From contig JACKOJ010000001.1 in assembly GCA_024234325.1 (NCBI GenBank), forward strand, positions 727,816 through 791,815: a stretch of 64,000 nucleotides of DNA, given 5' to 3'. This DNA is from Pseudomonadales bacterium. Its GTDB lineage: Bacteria; Pseudomonadota; Gammaproteobacteria; Pseudomonadales; Pseudohongiellaceae. Below, one piece after another: positions 45,701 through 53,988 of this stretch. How positions within the stretch are numbered: the stretch's first letter is position 1; each line of letters starts with the position of its first letter. The position numbers and the translations under genes were made by a program. The notes beneath the pieces were generated by a model. The model did not search any database. It was not told where the DNA came from and saw only the letters and a list, made by a program, of their open reading frames with translations.

Positions 45701-46956
45701 ACCGTTTTGTCGCTGGGGACGCCTACTACAATCCTAACCTCTCCGCCGAGAAGGCAGACTTCACACTGAACATGGTGTTGTCGGCTGGCGCATCCGCTCC
45801 CTCCACGGACAAGACCACTGCCGAATCCAGCGGCAAGAAATACCAGCCCGGCGTCAACCTGATCGGTTTCATCCGTGCCGAAATGGGCATTGGCGAAGGG
45901 GCGCGCAGCGACGCCAAGGCACTGAATGCCGCCGGCGAACCCTTCGGGATTATCAACTACGAGGCGGGCAACCCCTCGCGCATGACAGATCTGAGCTGGC
46001 AGCACAAGGAAGTAGACACGGCGCCTTTTGACATTACCCTGCTGCACATCAATCCCGATCATGCGTTTCAGGCGATCACCGAACTGCCGCCGGAATTCTT
46101 CGAAGGGCACTACCGCATCGGTTACTGGGCGTGGGAATTGCCGGAGCTGCCAGAAGACTGGGTGAACACCTTTGCCCACTTCGACGAAATCTGGGTACCG
46201 TCAAGCTTCGTGCAGGATGCCGTGGCCATGCGCTCCCCCATTCCGGTTATCCGCATTCCTCACGCGGTGGAGGTACAGGTGGACAGTACGCTCCGTCGCA
46301 CGGACTTCGGATTGCCGGACGATGCCTTCCTGTTCCTGGTCATGTTCGACACGCACAGCATGGCGGCCCGCAAGAACCCCTACGGCGCCATCTCTGCCTT
46401 CAAGGAGGCTTTCGCGCCGGACCGCATGGATGTGCGTCTGATCCTGAAGGTCAACAATCCCACCCCGGACGCCGTGCGCAGCATTCGCAAGGCCATCGGT
46501 GAGCATCAGAACATTTTGATTCTCGACCGCGTCCTCTCGCGTCTGGAAGTGAATGCCCTGATCTCCAGTACCGACTGCTATGTGTCCTTGCACCGCTCCG
46601 AAGGGTTTGGTTTCGGCCCTGCGGAAGCGATGGCGCTGGGCAAGGCGATTCTTGCCACCAACTGGTCAGGCAATACCGACTACATGCGCCCCGACAACTG
46701 CCTGCCGATCGGCTATACCCTGGTCTCACTGGAAGAGGACTATGGCCCCTACAAGAAGGGGCAGATGTGGGCGGAGCCGGATGTGCAGCAGGCCGCGCAG
46801 GCCATGCAGTCACTCCTGGCAGACAGAACCCTGGCTCTCACACTCGGACGCCGCGCCCGCGCAACGATCGAAGCGGAATTCTCGCCGCTGGTCGTTGGCC
46901 GCATGATGCGCAAGCGATTGCAGGCAATCCGCGCCCAGCGTGCCAGGCAGCTCTGA
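42766..46956 (+). CDS. Giant multi-domain glycosyltransferase (GT2-GT2-like-GT2-GT4)
   Basis: The product has 1396 residues. Residues 1-230 are a GT2 domain (acidic motif 'FLDEDDWIAPG' near 84). A coiled coil follows at about 255-330. A beta-sandwich-like module ('LQGWACSEHGLEQIEAFVDD', ~380-470) comes next, then a weak GT2-like unit (~500-735, 'LLYSDHDAAT'). A second clear GT2 is at 738-985 ('VSIIIPTMGKLELIRPC', 'FLNDDIEIID'), and a GT4 domain at about 1026-1396 carries 'SEGFGFGPAEAMALG'. Such proteins build long surface polysaccharides stepwise in the cytoplasm. It starts 37 bases after the PIG-L gene; an ATG is used, though an in-frame ATT at 42724 has a better-placed GAGG. Confidence 0.88.
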   Translation: MPLVSVLCRSTNRPELVEALQSVDRQTWPNIEIVLVDALGKGLERHKTLAVQTPVREVCGAAPWNRPAAANIALKEARGELLIFLDEDDWIAPGHIEMLVHSLQNNPDIGVAYSSTQKVTPAGIATGDPFRIAFNPARLRRDNFIPIHSALFRRELLNNGSGFDESLDIFEDWDFWLQLAQQKPFLHVDEITAFYRMGGESNTATEDPATRYAPGNRIALAREKVFAKWLPHWSGSEFNQTLGSLDETPLITKLHDDIREIAVHTQELERSRHLQELEMRQLHHKLNKLNQTVHRRNAELNDARNHIRHLKLDYELLINSFSWKITKPVRFLKRQLLALGAGSVKRRLMQSAQTLPPGAEHIHTYLDIPGAVQNEFSGQLTLQGWACSEHGLEQIEAFVDDAPVLQFGTGISRPDIAEKFPQIGDAFTAGFFQEIPLPNTASGEHTLTLRMRDKAGHERTLTQRFHLLNNQDLYNAWYWRQMPETEQLDDIRKQSQMADKPVHFHLLLLPGERHDALLHTLGSLAEQACGHWTLHVLAPESDRLRDTLRDAGIASADKVRFEADLEHTLQALATQPGWSLFLQSGDTLAPHALWEMHLALQAQDAQLLYSDHDAATLAGHHSSPCFTPQWSPDHLLASDYIGGVFAVHNAVLQQLHALSSESVQNPAWRYAILLQLADIADRVIRLPGMLWSADASSDTAALKSAEAALVQSHLQTRQARVIVHEHGIRQIQWPLATKPKVSIIIPTMGKLELIRPCMESLVKMTAYQPYEVIILDNSRGKNPEGIAWLQEQGFKVIECNEAFNWARLNNTGVRHASGDLLLFLNDDIEIIDEQWLDALASEAVRPDVGAVGALLYYPNGALQHTGVLIVNYGGGGIHLLHKRMPGDSIYRHLHETTREVSANTGACLMLSRDKFERIGGFDEELAVVGNDVDLCLRLLDQGYRNLWTPHAKLIHHESISRKTSVPKEDEKAMWKRWQHRFVAGDAYYNPNLSAEKADFTLNMVLSAGASAPSTDKTTAESSGKKYQPGVNLIGFIRAEMGIGEGARSDAKALNAAGEPFGIINYEAGNPSRMTDLSWQHKEVDTAPFDITLLHINPDHAFQAITELPPEFFEGHYRIGYWAWELPELPEDWVNTFAHFDEIWVPSSFVQDAVAMRSPIPVIRIPHAVEVQVDSTLRRTDFGLPDDAFLFLVMFDTHSMAARKNPYGAISAFKEAFAPDRMDVRLILKVNNPTPDAVRSIRKAIGEHQNILILDRVLSRLEVNALISSTDCYVSLHRSEGFGFGPAEAMALGKAILATNWSGNTDYMRPDNCLPIGYTLVSLEEDYGPYKKGQMWAEPDVQQAAQAMQSLLADRTLALTLGRRARATIEAEFSPLVVGRMMRKRLQAIRAQRARQL

Positions 46957-46998
46957 ACCAGGAATTCTGAAGCAAGAGTTCTGAACCAGACGCTCTGA
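46943..46998 (+). repeat. Four tandem 14-base repeats at the end of the giant glycosyltransferase gene
   Basis: Units CCAGGCAGCTCTGA, ACCAGGAATTCTGA, AGCAAGAGTTCTGA and ACCAGACGCTCTGA lie head to tail. The first contains the stop codon of the glycosyltransferase gene. Because 14 is not a multiple of three, the TGA triplets fall in all three frames. Confidence 0.6.
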
Positions 46999-47008
46999 TT
47001 TCAGGCCG

Positions 47009-47956
47009 TTAACGCCCGAACGCCATCAGGGCACGGAACACGACGTTTCGCCACAGACGAAAGCGGCTTCCCATCCCCAGAGCCATCGCCAGCACCAACA
47101 CCCTGCCGTTGCTCAGGCGCTGACTGTACACCCCGGCGAAAGCTTCTGCCTGCCGGGTAAGCTGCTGCGTGACTGCGTCGTAGCCCGGGTCAAACAGGCG
47201 GCCGAACTTGGCGGGTGTCAAAGCGGACCTGCGATACTCACGCGCGCCCAGCGTGTTGCCCCCGTGCTGCCGATAGTCGACCAGCGGCTCTTCAATGGTT
47301 TGAATGGCACCAAACGCCGAAGCAACCAGCGCCAGCCACCAGTCATGCATCACCGCACCGTCGGGCACGGGGCTGCTCATCTGCACCAGCTTTTCGTTGC
47401 ACAGCGCCGTGCAACCCGTCACCGAGTTGCTGACCAGCATGCGGGCAAAGCTGCGCTTGTGCGGACGAATGTCCTGATACTGAAAGAACGAATCGGCAAT
47501 AGCCTGCCCGTTCTCGTCCACCACCAGAAGATCGCTGTGCACCAGGCACGCGCGAAACGGATGCTTCGCCTCCAGCGCCTGCATTGCCGCCATGCTCCTG
47601 CTGATTTTCTGCGGGTACCAGATGTCGTCCTGGTCACAGCACATCACGTAGGCGGACTCCAGGCCCAGGGCTTCCTTATGTGCCAGCACATGCTCCATGA
47701 GCAGGGAAAAACTGCCGCAGGCGCCGCGATTGCCGGGCTCGGTCGCCAGCAGCCGGACGCGCTCCGGATGTTGCTCCGCATAGAAGCGCAGAATCTTTTC
47801 GCTGCTGTCCGTCGATCCGTCGTCGCGCGCCAGCACGATGAAATCCGGGTAGTCCTGCGCCAGCAGGGAGTCGAGCTGTGCGGGCAAATGCTTTTCGCCG
47901 TTGAAGGTCGGCAGCACGATTGCCACCCGTGGCTGAACCAACACCGTCGCCGTCAT
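47009..47956 (-). CDS. GT2-family glycosyltransferase
   Basis: The 315-residue inverting glycosyltransferase has 'VAIVLPTFNGEKHLPAQLDSL', 'DDGSTDSSEKIL' (nucleotide site) and the acidic 'CCDQDDIWYPQKI' (DxD-like). The pattern fits rhamnosyl- or galactosyltransferases of O-antigen and capsule clusters (WcaA/RfbF type). It overlaps the end of the next upstream GT2 gene by 4 bases (ATGA), so the two are co-translated. It converges on the giant glycosyltransferase. Confidence 0.9.
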   Translation of the reverse strand: MTATVLVQPRVAIVLPTFNGEKHLPAQLDSLLAQDYPDFIVLARDDGSTDSSEKILRFYAEQHPERVRLLATEPGNRGACGSFSLLMEHVLAHKEALGLESAYVMCCDQDDIWYPQKISRSMAAMQALEAKHPFRACLVHSDLLVVDENGQAIADSFFQYQDIRPHKRSFARMLVSNSVTGCTALCNEKLVQMSSPVPDGAVMHDWWLALVASAFGAIQTIEEPLVDYRQHGGNTLGAREYRRSALTPAKFGRLFDPGYDAVTQQLTRQAEAFAGVYSQRLSNGRVLVLAMALGMGSRFRLWRNVVFRALMAFGR

Positions 47957-48867
47957 CGCGCTACACTCCCGACATCTGCCAGGCCACGACGAATCTCGCG
48001 CCAGTAGTCAGTTCGTTGCGGCGACAGCAGCAAAAGCCACAGGGTTTTCAGCAGAAAACGGGGAAAGTCGCGCAGCTTCCAGCCCATGGGGGCATAAGCC
48101 TCACGATAGAGGGCAAAGCGGTTGCGCGTGGAGTAGTAACTGCGCAGCGGACTGTGGTGGACCACCCATCCCCGTTTCACCAGCGCATTGTCGCTGGCCA
48201 CGCCGATGCTGTGATGCAGCACCGCCATGTCGGTGCCCACCAGCCAATACCCTTTGTCCAGTGCCCGGAAACACCATTCCAGATCCACGTTGTCGATGAA
48301 ATAGGCCTCCCGCATCGGGCCGATCTTCTCCAGCGCCGCCAGCGACAGCATGCAGCCGGAGGAAATCAGGAAATCAGCGCGGAACAGTCGCCGGGTACCG
48401 GGCACGTGCTGATCGCTGCGGCGGAACCAGCGCGAAAACAGTTTGAAGGGCATGGCTCTATTATTGACGGGGCTGACGATGCGCGGGCCCACGGCCGCCA
48501 CGCGATGGTCGCACAGCCGGTCTGCTTCGACATAGGCACTCTGCATGTCCGCGAAAAACGTCGCTGGCACCTGGCTGTCCTGGTCGAACAGTACGGCATA
48601 GCCATAACCTGCCTCGCGCACCCAGGCGAGTCCGATGTTCATGGCGGCAGCCAGGCCAAGATTGCTGTCCAGCACGCGCACCTGGCGGCAGCGGGGTATT
48701 GCCCGTGCCTGGGGCAGAAACGCATCGGCATTGGAGGATGCATTGTCGATCAGGATCACATCCGCCTGCCGGGCAATCTGTTGCAGCAGGGAGAGCAGCA
48801 GCGCAGGTTCGGGTTCGTAGCTGATGACGATGGCGCAGGGGCTGATCTTGCTGACAGGCTTGGACAT
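47953..48867 (-). CDS. Rhamnosyltransferase-like GT2 glycosyltransferase
   Basis: The 304-residue enzyme has 'CAIVISYEPEPALLLSLLQQ', 'VILIDNASSNAD', 'NLGLAAAMNIGLAWV' and the DxD-like 'VLFDQDSQVP', followed by 'FLISSGCMLSLAALEKIG' and 'FIDNVDLEWCFRA'. This is the pattern of the RhlC/RfbF rhamnosyltransferase group. Operon with 47009-47956. The sugar specificity is inferred from family resemblance only. Confidence 0.88.
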   Translation of the reverse strand: MSKPVSKISPCAIVISYEPEPALLLSLLQQIARQADVILIDNASSNADAFLPQARAIPRCRQVRVLDSNLGLAAAMNIGLAWVREAGYGYAVLFDQDSQVPATFFADMQSAYVEADRLCDHRVAAVGPRIVSPVNNRAMPFKLFSRWFRRSDQHVPGTRRLFRADFLISSGCMLSLAALEKIGPMREAYFIDNVDLEWCFRALDKGYWLVGTDMAVLHHSIGVASDNALVKRGWVVHHSPLRSYYSTRNRFALYREAYAPMGWKLRDFPRFLLKTLWLLLLSPQRTDYWREIRRGLADVGSVAR

Positions 48868-48903
48868 TCTCAGGACCCTGGACGACGAAAGAACGGCGTT
48901 GAC

Positions 48904-49434
48904 CTACTCCGGAAGATCGATGGCGACCTGGGGGCGCTCGGGAAAGAGCAGCCCCTGCAGCAGGAAATACGCGATGGAGGCAATCCCGAAGGCCAGCCCA
49001 GTGACGACACCGGCATCCACAATGCCACGCCAGGGCTGCGGCAACAGGCGCACAATCAGCACGAAACACACGATCATCGTGGTGACCCCGAACGAGGTCA
49101 GTTGCCGGCGTCGGGTCGCATGGATATAGCCCATGCAGAACACCGGCGCGAACAGAATGTGCAGCGGACGGGGGTGAGCACTCAGATAGCTGGCACGCGC
49201 CACCACCCGGGGTGCAAACGCACGGTGAAAGCCTCGGTAACCTTCCGCATAGGCCATGCAGAGCACGCTGACGCTCAACAGCACCCATTGCAACTGCGTG
49301 AGCTCAAACGCCTTCAGCTCGAATGCCATCGGGACCAGCCGGAAGACAGCAAAGCCCAGCAGCAGCATCACGCCACCAATTCCCCATGCATAGCCAAGCG
49401 TTTTCAACGGATTTCTACCCTGCCCAGTGTTCAA
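48904..49434 (-). CDS. Polytopic membrane protein of unknown function
   Basis: The 176-residue product has about four to five hydrophobic helices ('GGVMLLLGFAVFRLVPMAF', 'LQWVLLSVSVLCMAYAEGY', 'FGVTTMIVCFVLIVRLL', 'DAGVVTGLAFGIASIAYFLL'). A conserved-looking loop 'YRGFHRAFAPRVVARA' lies in between. I do not recognise the family. It lies 36 bases upstream of the GT2 pair on the same strand and may belong to the glycan operon. Confidence 0.65.
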   Translation of the reverse strand: MNTGQGRNPLKTLGYAWGIGGVMLLLGFAVFRLVPMAFELKAFELTQLQWVLLSVSVLCMAYAEGYRGFHRAFAPRVVARASYLSAHPRPLHILFAPVFCMGYIHATRRRQLTSFGVTTMIVCFVLIVRLLPQPWRGIVDAGVVTGLAFGIASIAYFLLQGLLFPERPQVAIDLPE

Positions 49435-49443
49435 AGGCAGGCA

Positions 49444-52032
49444 TTATAGCGGCTTCCCGGGAATATCCCAACGCGGAGCACAGGCAGGTAAGAGCAGGCG
49501 AATGTGCGGCTTGCGCTCATCACCCGATTTGAGAACACCGCTGCCGCCAAGCAACGCCAGGGCCTGCAGGAGAGTGTCCGGCAACGCGTTGCACGGGGGT
49601 TGCGGCGCAAATCCGCCCGCGCATGTCAGTGTCAGCACAAGGTGTTCACGCAGTAGACGCGGTCGCACACAAAGCCGGAGCACCCCGTCACCCGGGCAGA
49701 CTTCCCTGCGCCCCGGTGCATGACAAGAGGACATGAGCAGCCACCGAACGGCGATCTCCAGTGTCGGCAGCAGCATCTCCGCCAGGTCGCGCGGGATTCG
49801 CAGAGCGTCATTATCAAGCCGCATCCGGACCGGCAGCCCGATCTCACCGGCACAGCGCGCCGCCACCCGCCACAGTCGCGGCCGCCAGCGACCAAGGCAG
49901 ACCTGCTCGGCGTCGGCCAGTTCCTCCTCAAGCTGCAGGCACTTGCTGAGTTGATCTGCCAACTGTCGGCGCAGCATGGGCAAGCCCTGGCGATGATCTG
50001 CAGACATCAGTACCAGAGCATCCTCCAGCGAGCGCATACCAGCCGTCAGGGTACGGGCCAGCACCAGGACATTGTCGCCGCGACTTCGGGCAGCAAACGG
50101 CGGCGCGGACTCCAGCCAGGTATGCAGCCGGAAGAGAACTGCGCGCACGTCCGGAACGGACTGACGTGCGGCCGCATGATTCAGGCAGGTACGCAGGCTC
50201 TGATGAGCACTGCACAGCAGCGTCACGGTGTCTGCAGCGGGGCAGACCTGCTCGATCTGCACGGCCCGGTGCACCTCCGCCAGCCCTTCGGCAAGGTCGG
50301 CCACACGCAGCACCGACAAGGCTCTTGCACCCTGGCTCAATAAGTTGAGCTCCAGCAGGCAGGCACGGCTATGCGCCAAAAAATTCACAGGACTGTGCGC
50401 ATTGCGGGACAGCGCTTCCGGTGCCACAACCAGCCTGTTCAGGTGCGCGGCCAGATAGACTGGCAAGTTCCGGCTTTCCGGGGCTGCGCAGTCCCCGACT
50501 TCGTCCCTTGGCACGGCTCCTTCATCCGGCTCACGTCGCGCCGCCAGCACGCGCACAGCCGCCATCTGATGAGCGGCAAGCGCAGGTACGCCGGGCGTCA
50601 CTCCGGCCTGCGTTGCGATCGACCTCAGCACTCCGGCAAGCAGTCCCCCAAGGCAGCGCAGGTACGTGGTGGACAGCAAGAGCCTGCGTTCCACTGCCAT
50701 AAGCAGCAGGCGGTGCACACTGCTGAGAACTTCATACAGTGCCACCTGGCCCAGACAAAGAGCGCAAACGGAGAGTCGTGACCACAGCGCAGGCAGCTCG
50801 TCGGGGACACTCTGCGACGAAGGGAGAATTCTCTGTTGCCGCAGCAGCGCTCTCACCCGGGGAATCAGCATCTGCATGTCGCTCATGCCCAGTCTGCGCA
50901 GATCATCCTGACCGGGCACCCGCCCGGCCTCACAAGCGGCTGCGTGTCGCGCTCTCAGATAGCGGCGCAGTTTTCTTTCCACGGGTTTCTCTGAGCGAAG
51001 CTTCCGTGTTCTGCCTGACACACCGGAAAGCAGGTTCACGACTCCTCGTTCCATGGAAAGAAAACACATGAGCAGCATCTTGAGACCAAGAGGATCGACA
51101 GTGGGCTGGCACAGCAGATGAAAAACAAGGCATTCCGTCAGAGCGCAGAGTTCGTCGAGCATCCGCCACGCTGTGCGGTCGGCGAAGTAACGCAGACACA
51201 CCCGGGTCTGGGCAAGCACCCACCGCGCTTCCTGAAAGTCTGCCCGTTTCTGCTCGGTGAATGCCGTCGCGACATCCGCAACACAAAGGCGCCAACGCAT
51301 GACGAGCCCGCGCAGCAGAACTTGCCGCGACAGCCATTGAAAGATGTCCGGCACGGACTTCTGCGTACATTCTTCACTGTCGCCCCTGCGGAGTGCAGCA
51401 CACAGAAAGTCCAAACGCAGCAGTGCCTGCTCTGCTGACAAATCCGGCGCCGCGACATTCGGCAAACCATGGCGATACTCCCGCCAGAATCCGGCTGCCT
51501 GCAGCACCCCCCCTCCCGCAGACCGGGTTTCCGAAGAGGCGGCCAGCGCCGAATCCAAGGCCTGCTGCAGAGCACGGATAAACCGCGGCGACGCAGAAGA
51601 GGCGTCTTCCGCAAGCCGGTATCCCATGTCGTACTCCGCCACGCCTCTGGCCGCGCGCAGCCGGTTCATGCTGCCCGCGTCCAGAAGCACGGCCTCGCGC
51701 GCACCCTGCCCGGTGGCAAGACTCTGTTCGATGCGGATTCCCGCGTGCAGAACCAGCTTCTGCAGGCCGGCCCCCGCTGTCTCCACTTTGTCCGGGGTTA
51801 ACAGCAGTTCCCGCCACTGATGACAGAACACCCGCAGGCGTCCGGCCGACAGGAACTCGGTACCCGCAAGGAGGCGGCCAAGCAGTTCCATGGCCCTGGC
51901 ATGGGCCGCCCTGTCATGCGTCGCCAGCCATGTATCCAGGAAGCCAAGACACTGCCCCAGGCACTCACCCAGGAAATTCCGCAGCAGATCTTCCGGCCCT
52001 GCCAGCACGGCGCAATCGGAGGAGTGTTTCAT
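49444..52032 (-). CDS. Large protein with a decayed CheA/ChpA-like C-terminus
   Basis: The product has 862 residues from ATG 52032. It is mostly helical and Leu/Arg/Cys-rich, with no signal or membrane segment. Residues about 668-735 ('LRRQLADQLSKCLQLEEEL', 'WRPRLWRVAARCAGEIGLP') resemble the CheA dimerisation-to-kinase junction. Residues 736-850 follow the order of a CheA ATPase domain and end 'PHIRLLLPA', but the N-box region reads 'LEIAVRWLLMSSCHAP', without the Asn/His needed for ATP. A possible degenerate Hpt lies near 559-603 ('FLAHSRACLLELNLLSQGA'). There is no CheW or receiver domain. It sits where pilI, pilJ and chpA follow pilGH elsewhere. The homology is read by eye. Confidence 0.6.
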   Translation of the reverse strand: MKHSSDCAVLAGPEDLLRNFLGECLGQCLGFLDTWLATHDRAAHARAMELLGRLLAGTEFLSAGRLRVFCHQWRELLLTPDKVETAGAGLQKLVLHAGIRIEQSLATGQGAREAVLLDAGSMNRLRAARGVAEYDMGYRLAEDASSASPRFIRALQQALDSALAASSETRSAGGGVLQAAGFWREYRHGLPNVAAPDLSAEQALLRLDFLCAALRRGDSEECTQKSVPDIFQWLSRQVLLRGLVMRWRLCVADVATAFTEQKRADFQEARWVLAQTRVCLRYFADRTAWRMLDELCALTECLVFHLLCQPTVDPLGLKMLLMCFLSMERGVVNLLSGVSGRTRKLRSEKPVERKLRRYLRARHAAACEAGRVPGQDDLRRLGMSDMQMLIPRVRALLRQQRILPSSQSVPDELPALWSRLSVCALCLGQVALYEVLSSVHRLLLMAVERRLLLSTTYLRCLGGLLAGVLRSIATQAGVTPGVPALAAHQMAAVRVLAARREPDEGAVPRDEVGDCAAPESRNLPVYLAAHLNRLVVAPEALSRNAHSPVNFLAHSRACLLELNLLSQGARALSVLRVADLAEGLAEVHRAVQIEQVCPAADTVTLLCSAHQSLRTCLNHAAARQSVPDVRAVLFRLHTWLESAPPFAARSRGDNVLVLARTLTAGMRSLEDALVLMSADHRQGLPMLRRQLADQLSKCLQLEEELADAEQVCLGRWRPRLWRVAARCAGEIGLPVRMRLDNDALRIPRDLAEMLLPTLEIAVRWLLMSSCHAPGRREVCPGDGVLRLCVRPRLLREHLVLTLTCAGGFAPQPPCNALPDTLLQALALLGGSGVLKSGDERKPHIRLLLPACAPRWDIPGKPL

Positions 52033-52037
52033 ACGCG

Positions 52038-52376
52038 TCAGCCTGCAATCGTCAGCAGGGCATTGCGCAGGGGTTCTACAGGGCCGGGAATCCGCAGAAT
52101 GCCTTCCAGCCCCAGAGCTCGTGCCCACAGAGTGTCGGTGTCTCCCGGTTGGTCGCTCATCAACCAGATCCGTTGACACCCCTTCACTGACAGCTCCGTT
52201 GCAAGTTCAAAGCCATTGCCTCGCTCCGGCACCAGCGCCACCAGCGTGATGTCTGCACGGGGTAACGCGTCGTCGCTGGCCGTGGTACGCCAGTGCTGCC
52301 AGCCCATGTCGTCCAGCAAGGACTCCATCCAGCGGGCACGCAGCGACATATCGTCAACGATCAGCGCGGATGGCAT
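52038..52376 (-). CDS. PilH-position pseudo-receiver
   Basis: The 112-residue protein keeps the receiver start ('ALIVDDMSLRARW', Asp 8/9) and fold length. The phosphoacceptor position reads 'LVALVPERGNGFEL', with Ala where Asp should be, and the conserved Lys region reads 'ILRIPGPVEPL', without Lys. It should be unable to accept phosphate. It overlaps the PilG-like gene by 23 bases and ends 5 bases before the large ChpA-like gene, so the three form one operon. Confidence 0.7.
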   Translation of the reverse strand: MPSALIVDDMSLRARWMESLLDDMGWQHWRTTASDDALPRADITLVALVPERGNGFELATELSVKGCQRIWLMSDQPGDTDTLWARALGLEGILRIPGPVEPLRNALLTIAG

Positions 52377-52818
52377 CGGCCTCTTCCTCCTGGGTCTGAC
52401 CCTGTGCGTTTTCCCCGCCCTCTGCCCCGCCCAGGAACTCCTCCAGCAGGCCCAGCAGCTCGCGTCGGCCAAAGGGTTTCACCAGCAGGGCACTGGCACC
52501 GGCCACATCCGCCCGCGCCTGGGCGAGCGGTCCGTGATCCGACACCATCAGCACGATGGGAATATGCGCATAATGGGGATTACCGCGAATGAGGGAGCAG
52601 GACTCGAAGCCGTCGAGCTCCGGCATTACTGCGTCCATGAACACAATGTCCGGACGGTGCGCCACCACCTTGCACAATGCATCAAAGCCATTGTCCGCCA
52701 GGTGGACCTGGAAACTGCTCCGGTTCAGCAGCGCCTGGGCGCTCTCGCGGACACGTCGACTGTCATCGACCAGCAATACCTGCACCGGCCGTGGATTGGG
52801 TGTGATTTCGGCATCCAT
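52354..52818 (-). CDS. pilG: PilG-like response regulator receiver
   Basis: The 154-residue single-domain receiver has the acidic pair Asp 18/19 ('VLLVDDSRRVRESAQALL'), phosphoacceptor Asp 62 ('FMDAVMPELDG') and Lys 114 ('LLVKPFGRREL'). The pattern 'NGFDALCKVVAHRP' and divergence from gshB match PilG, the regulator of type IV pilus extension in Pseudomonas. A Gly/Glu-rich C-terminal tail of about 25 residues is extra. All phosphorylation residues are kept, unlike the next gene. Confidence 0.82.
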   Translation of the reverse strand: MDAEITPNPRPVQVLLVDDSRRVRESAQALLNRSSFQVHLADNGFDALCKVVAHRPDIVFMDAVMPELDGFESCSLIRGNPHYAHIPIVLMVSDHGPLAQARADVAGASALLVKPFGRRELLGLLEEFLGGAEGGENAQGQTQEEEADAIRADR

Positions 52819-52990
52819 GCCTGTCTCCTTCCGTGTAAGCCTGTCTCAGGTTTAGCACAATCCCGGCAGGTCTGCCCGCGACTGCGCGTCGCGGTGACCG
52901 CCGAGTTGCGCTATGATCTGCGCAGCATCCGGCAGGCGCAGACCTGCCCCCAACAGAACCCACAGCCAGAACCTACAGGCAGAGAGACAG

Positions 52991-53947
52991 ATGAGCATCC
53001 GACTCGGCATCGTCATGGACCCGATCCAATCCATCAGCTACAAGAAGGACACCAGTCTTGCCATGCTCATGGCAGCACAGGAGCGGGGCTGGTCCCTGTC
53101 CTATATGGAACAGTCCGACATGTACCTGAAGGACGGCGTCGCCATCGGCCTGATGCGCGACCTGCAGGTCGCCTGGGACGAGAAACAGTGGTTTCGGCTG
53201 GGTGAGGCGAGCGAGGAGCCCCTGAGCAATCTGGACGTTATCCTGATGCGCAAGGACCCACCCTTCGACAACGAATACATCTACTCCACCTACATGCTGG
53301 AGCAGGCCGAGAGCGCGGGAACCCTGGTGGTGAACAAGCCCCAGAGCCTGCGCGACTGCAACGAAAAGCTCTTCGCCACCCAGTTCCCGCAATGCTGCCC
53401 GCCGCTGGTGGTCAGCAACAAGCCCTCCGTACTCAAGGCTTTTCATGTGGAACAGGGCGATGTCATCTTCAAACCGCTTGACGGCATGGGCGGCTCCTCC
53501 ATTTTCCGCCTGCGCAAGGACGACCCGAACGTGAGCGTCATCATTGAGACGCTCACCGGCCACGGTCGCACCCCCATCATGGCCCAGCGCTTCATCCCGG
53601 AGATCGTGAACGGCGACAAGCGCATCCTGCTGATCGACGGCGAACCCGTGCCCTACGCCCTGGCACGCGTACCGGCCCGTGGCGAGACACGGGGCAATCT
53701 GGCCGCCGGTGGCAGCGGCGTGCCCCAGCCGCTGAGCGAGCGCGATCGCTGGATCTGCAGCCAGGTGAAGGACACCGTGCGGGAAAAGGGCCTGCTGTTC
53801 GTGGGCCTCGACGTCATCGGCGATTACCTGACGGAAATCAACGTCACCAGCCCTACCTGTGTCCGCGAACTCAATAGCGCGTATAATCTCGACATCGCGG
53901 GCGATCTGATGCAGTGCATCGAAGACAGGCTGGCCCGCACTCTTTAG
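52991..53947 (+). CDS. gshB: Glutathione synthetase
   Basis: GshB adds glycine to gamma-glutamylcysteine using ATP, completing glutathione synthesis begun by GshA. The 318-residue ATP-grasp enzyme shows 'LGIVMDPIQSISYKKDTS', 'ILMRKDPPFDNEYIY', 'DVIFKPLDGMGGSSIFR' and 'RFIPEIVNGDKRILLIDG'. ATG 52991 follows GAGAGACAG and gives the standard N-terminus. Divergent from pilG, and followed by tonB, yqgE and ruvX, as in Pseudomonas. Confidence 0.97.
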   Translation: MSIRLGIVMDPIQSISYKKDTSLAMLMAAQERGWSLSYMEQSDMYLKDGVAIGLMRDLQVAWDEKQWFRLGEASEEPLSNLDVILMRKDPPFDNEYIYSTYMLEQAESAGTLVVNKPQSLRDCNEKLFATQFPQCCPPLVVSNKPSVLKAFHVEQGDVIFKPLDGMGGSSIFRLRKDDPNVSVIIETLTGHGRTPIMAQRFIPEIVNGDKRILLIDGEPVPYALARVPARGETRGNLAAGGSGVPQPLSERDRWICSQVKDTVREKGLLFVGLDVIGDYLTEINVTSPTCVRELNSAYNLDIAGDLMQCIEDRLARTL

Positions 53948-53988
53948 CGGCCTGTTCAAAGCAGGTATACGGGCACGACCCAGAACTT

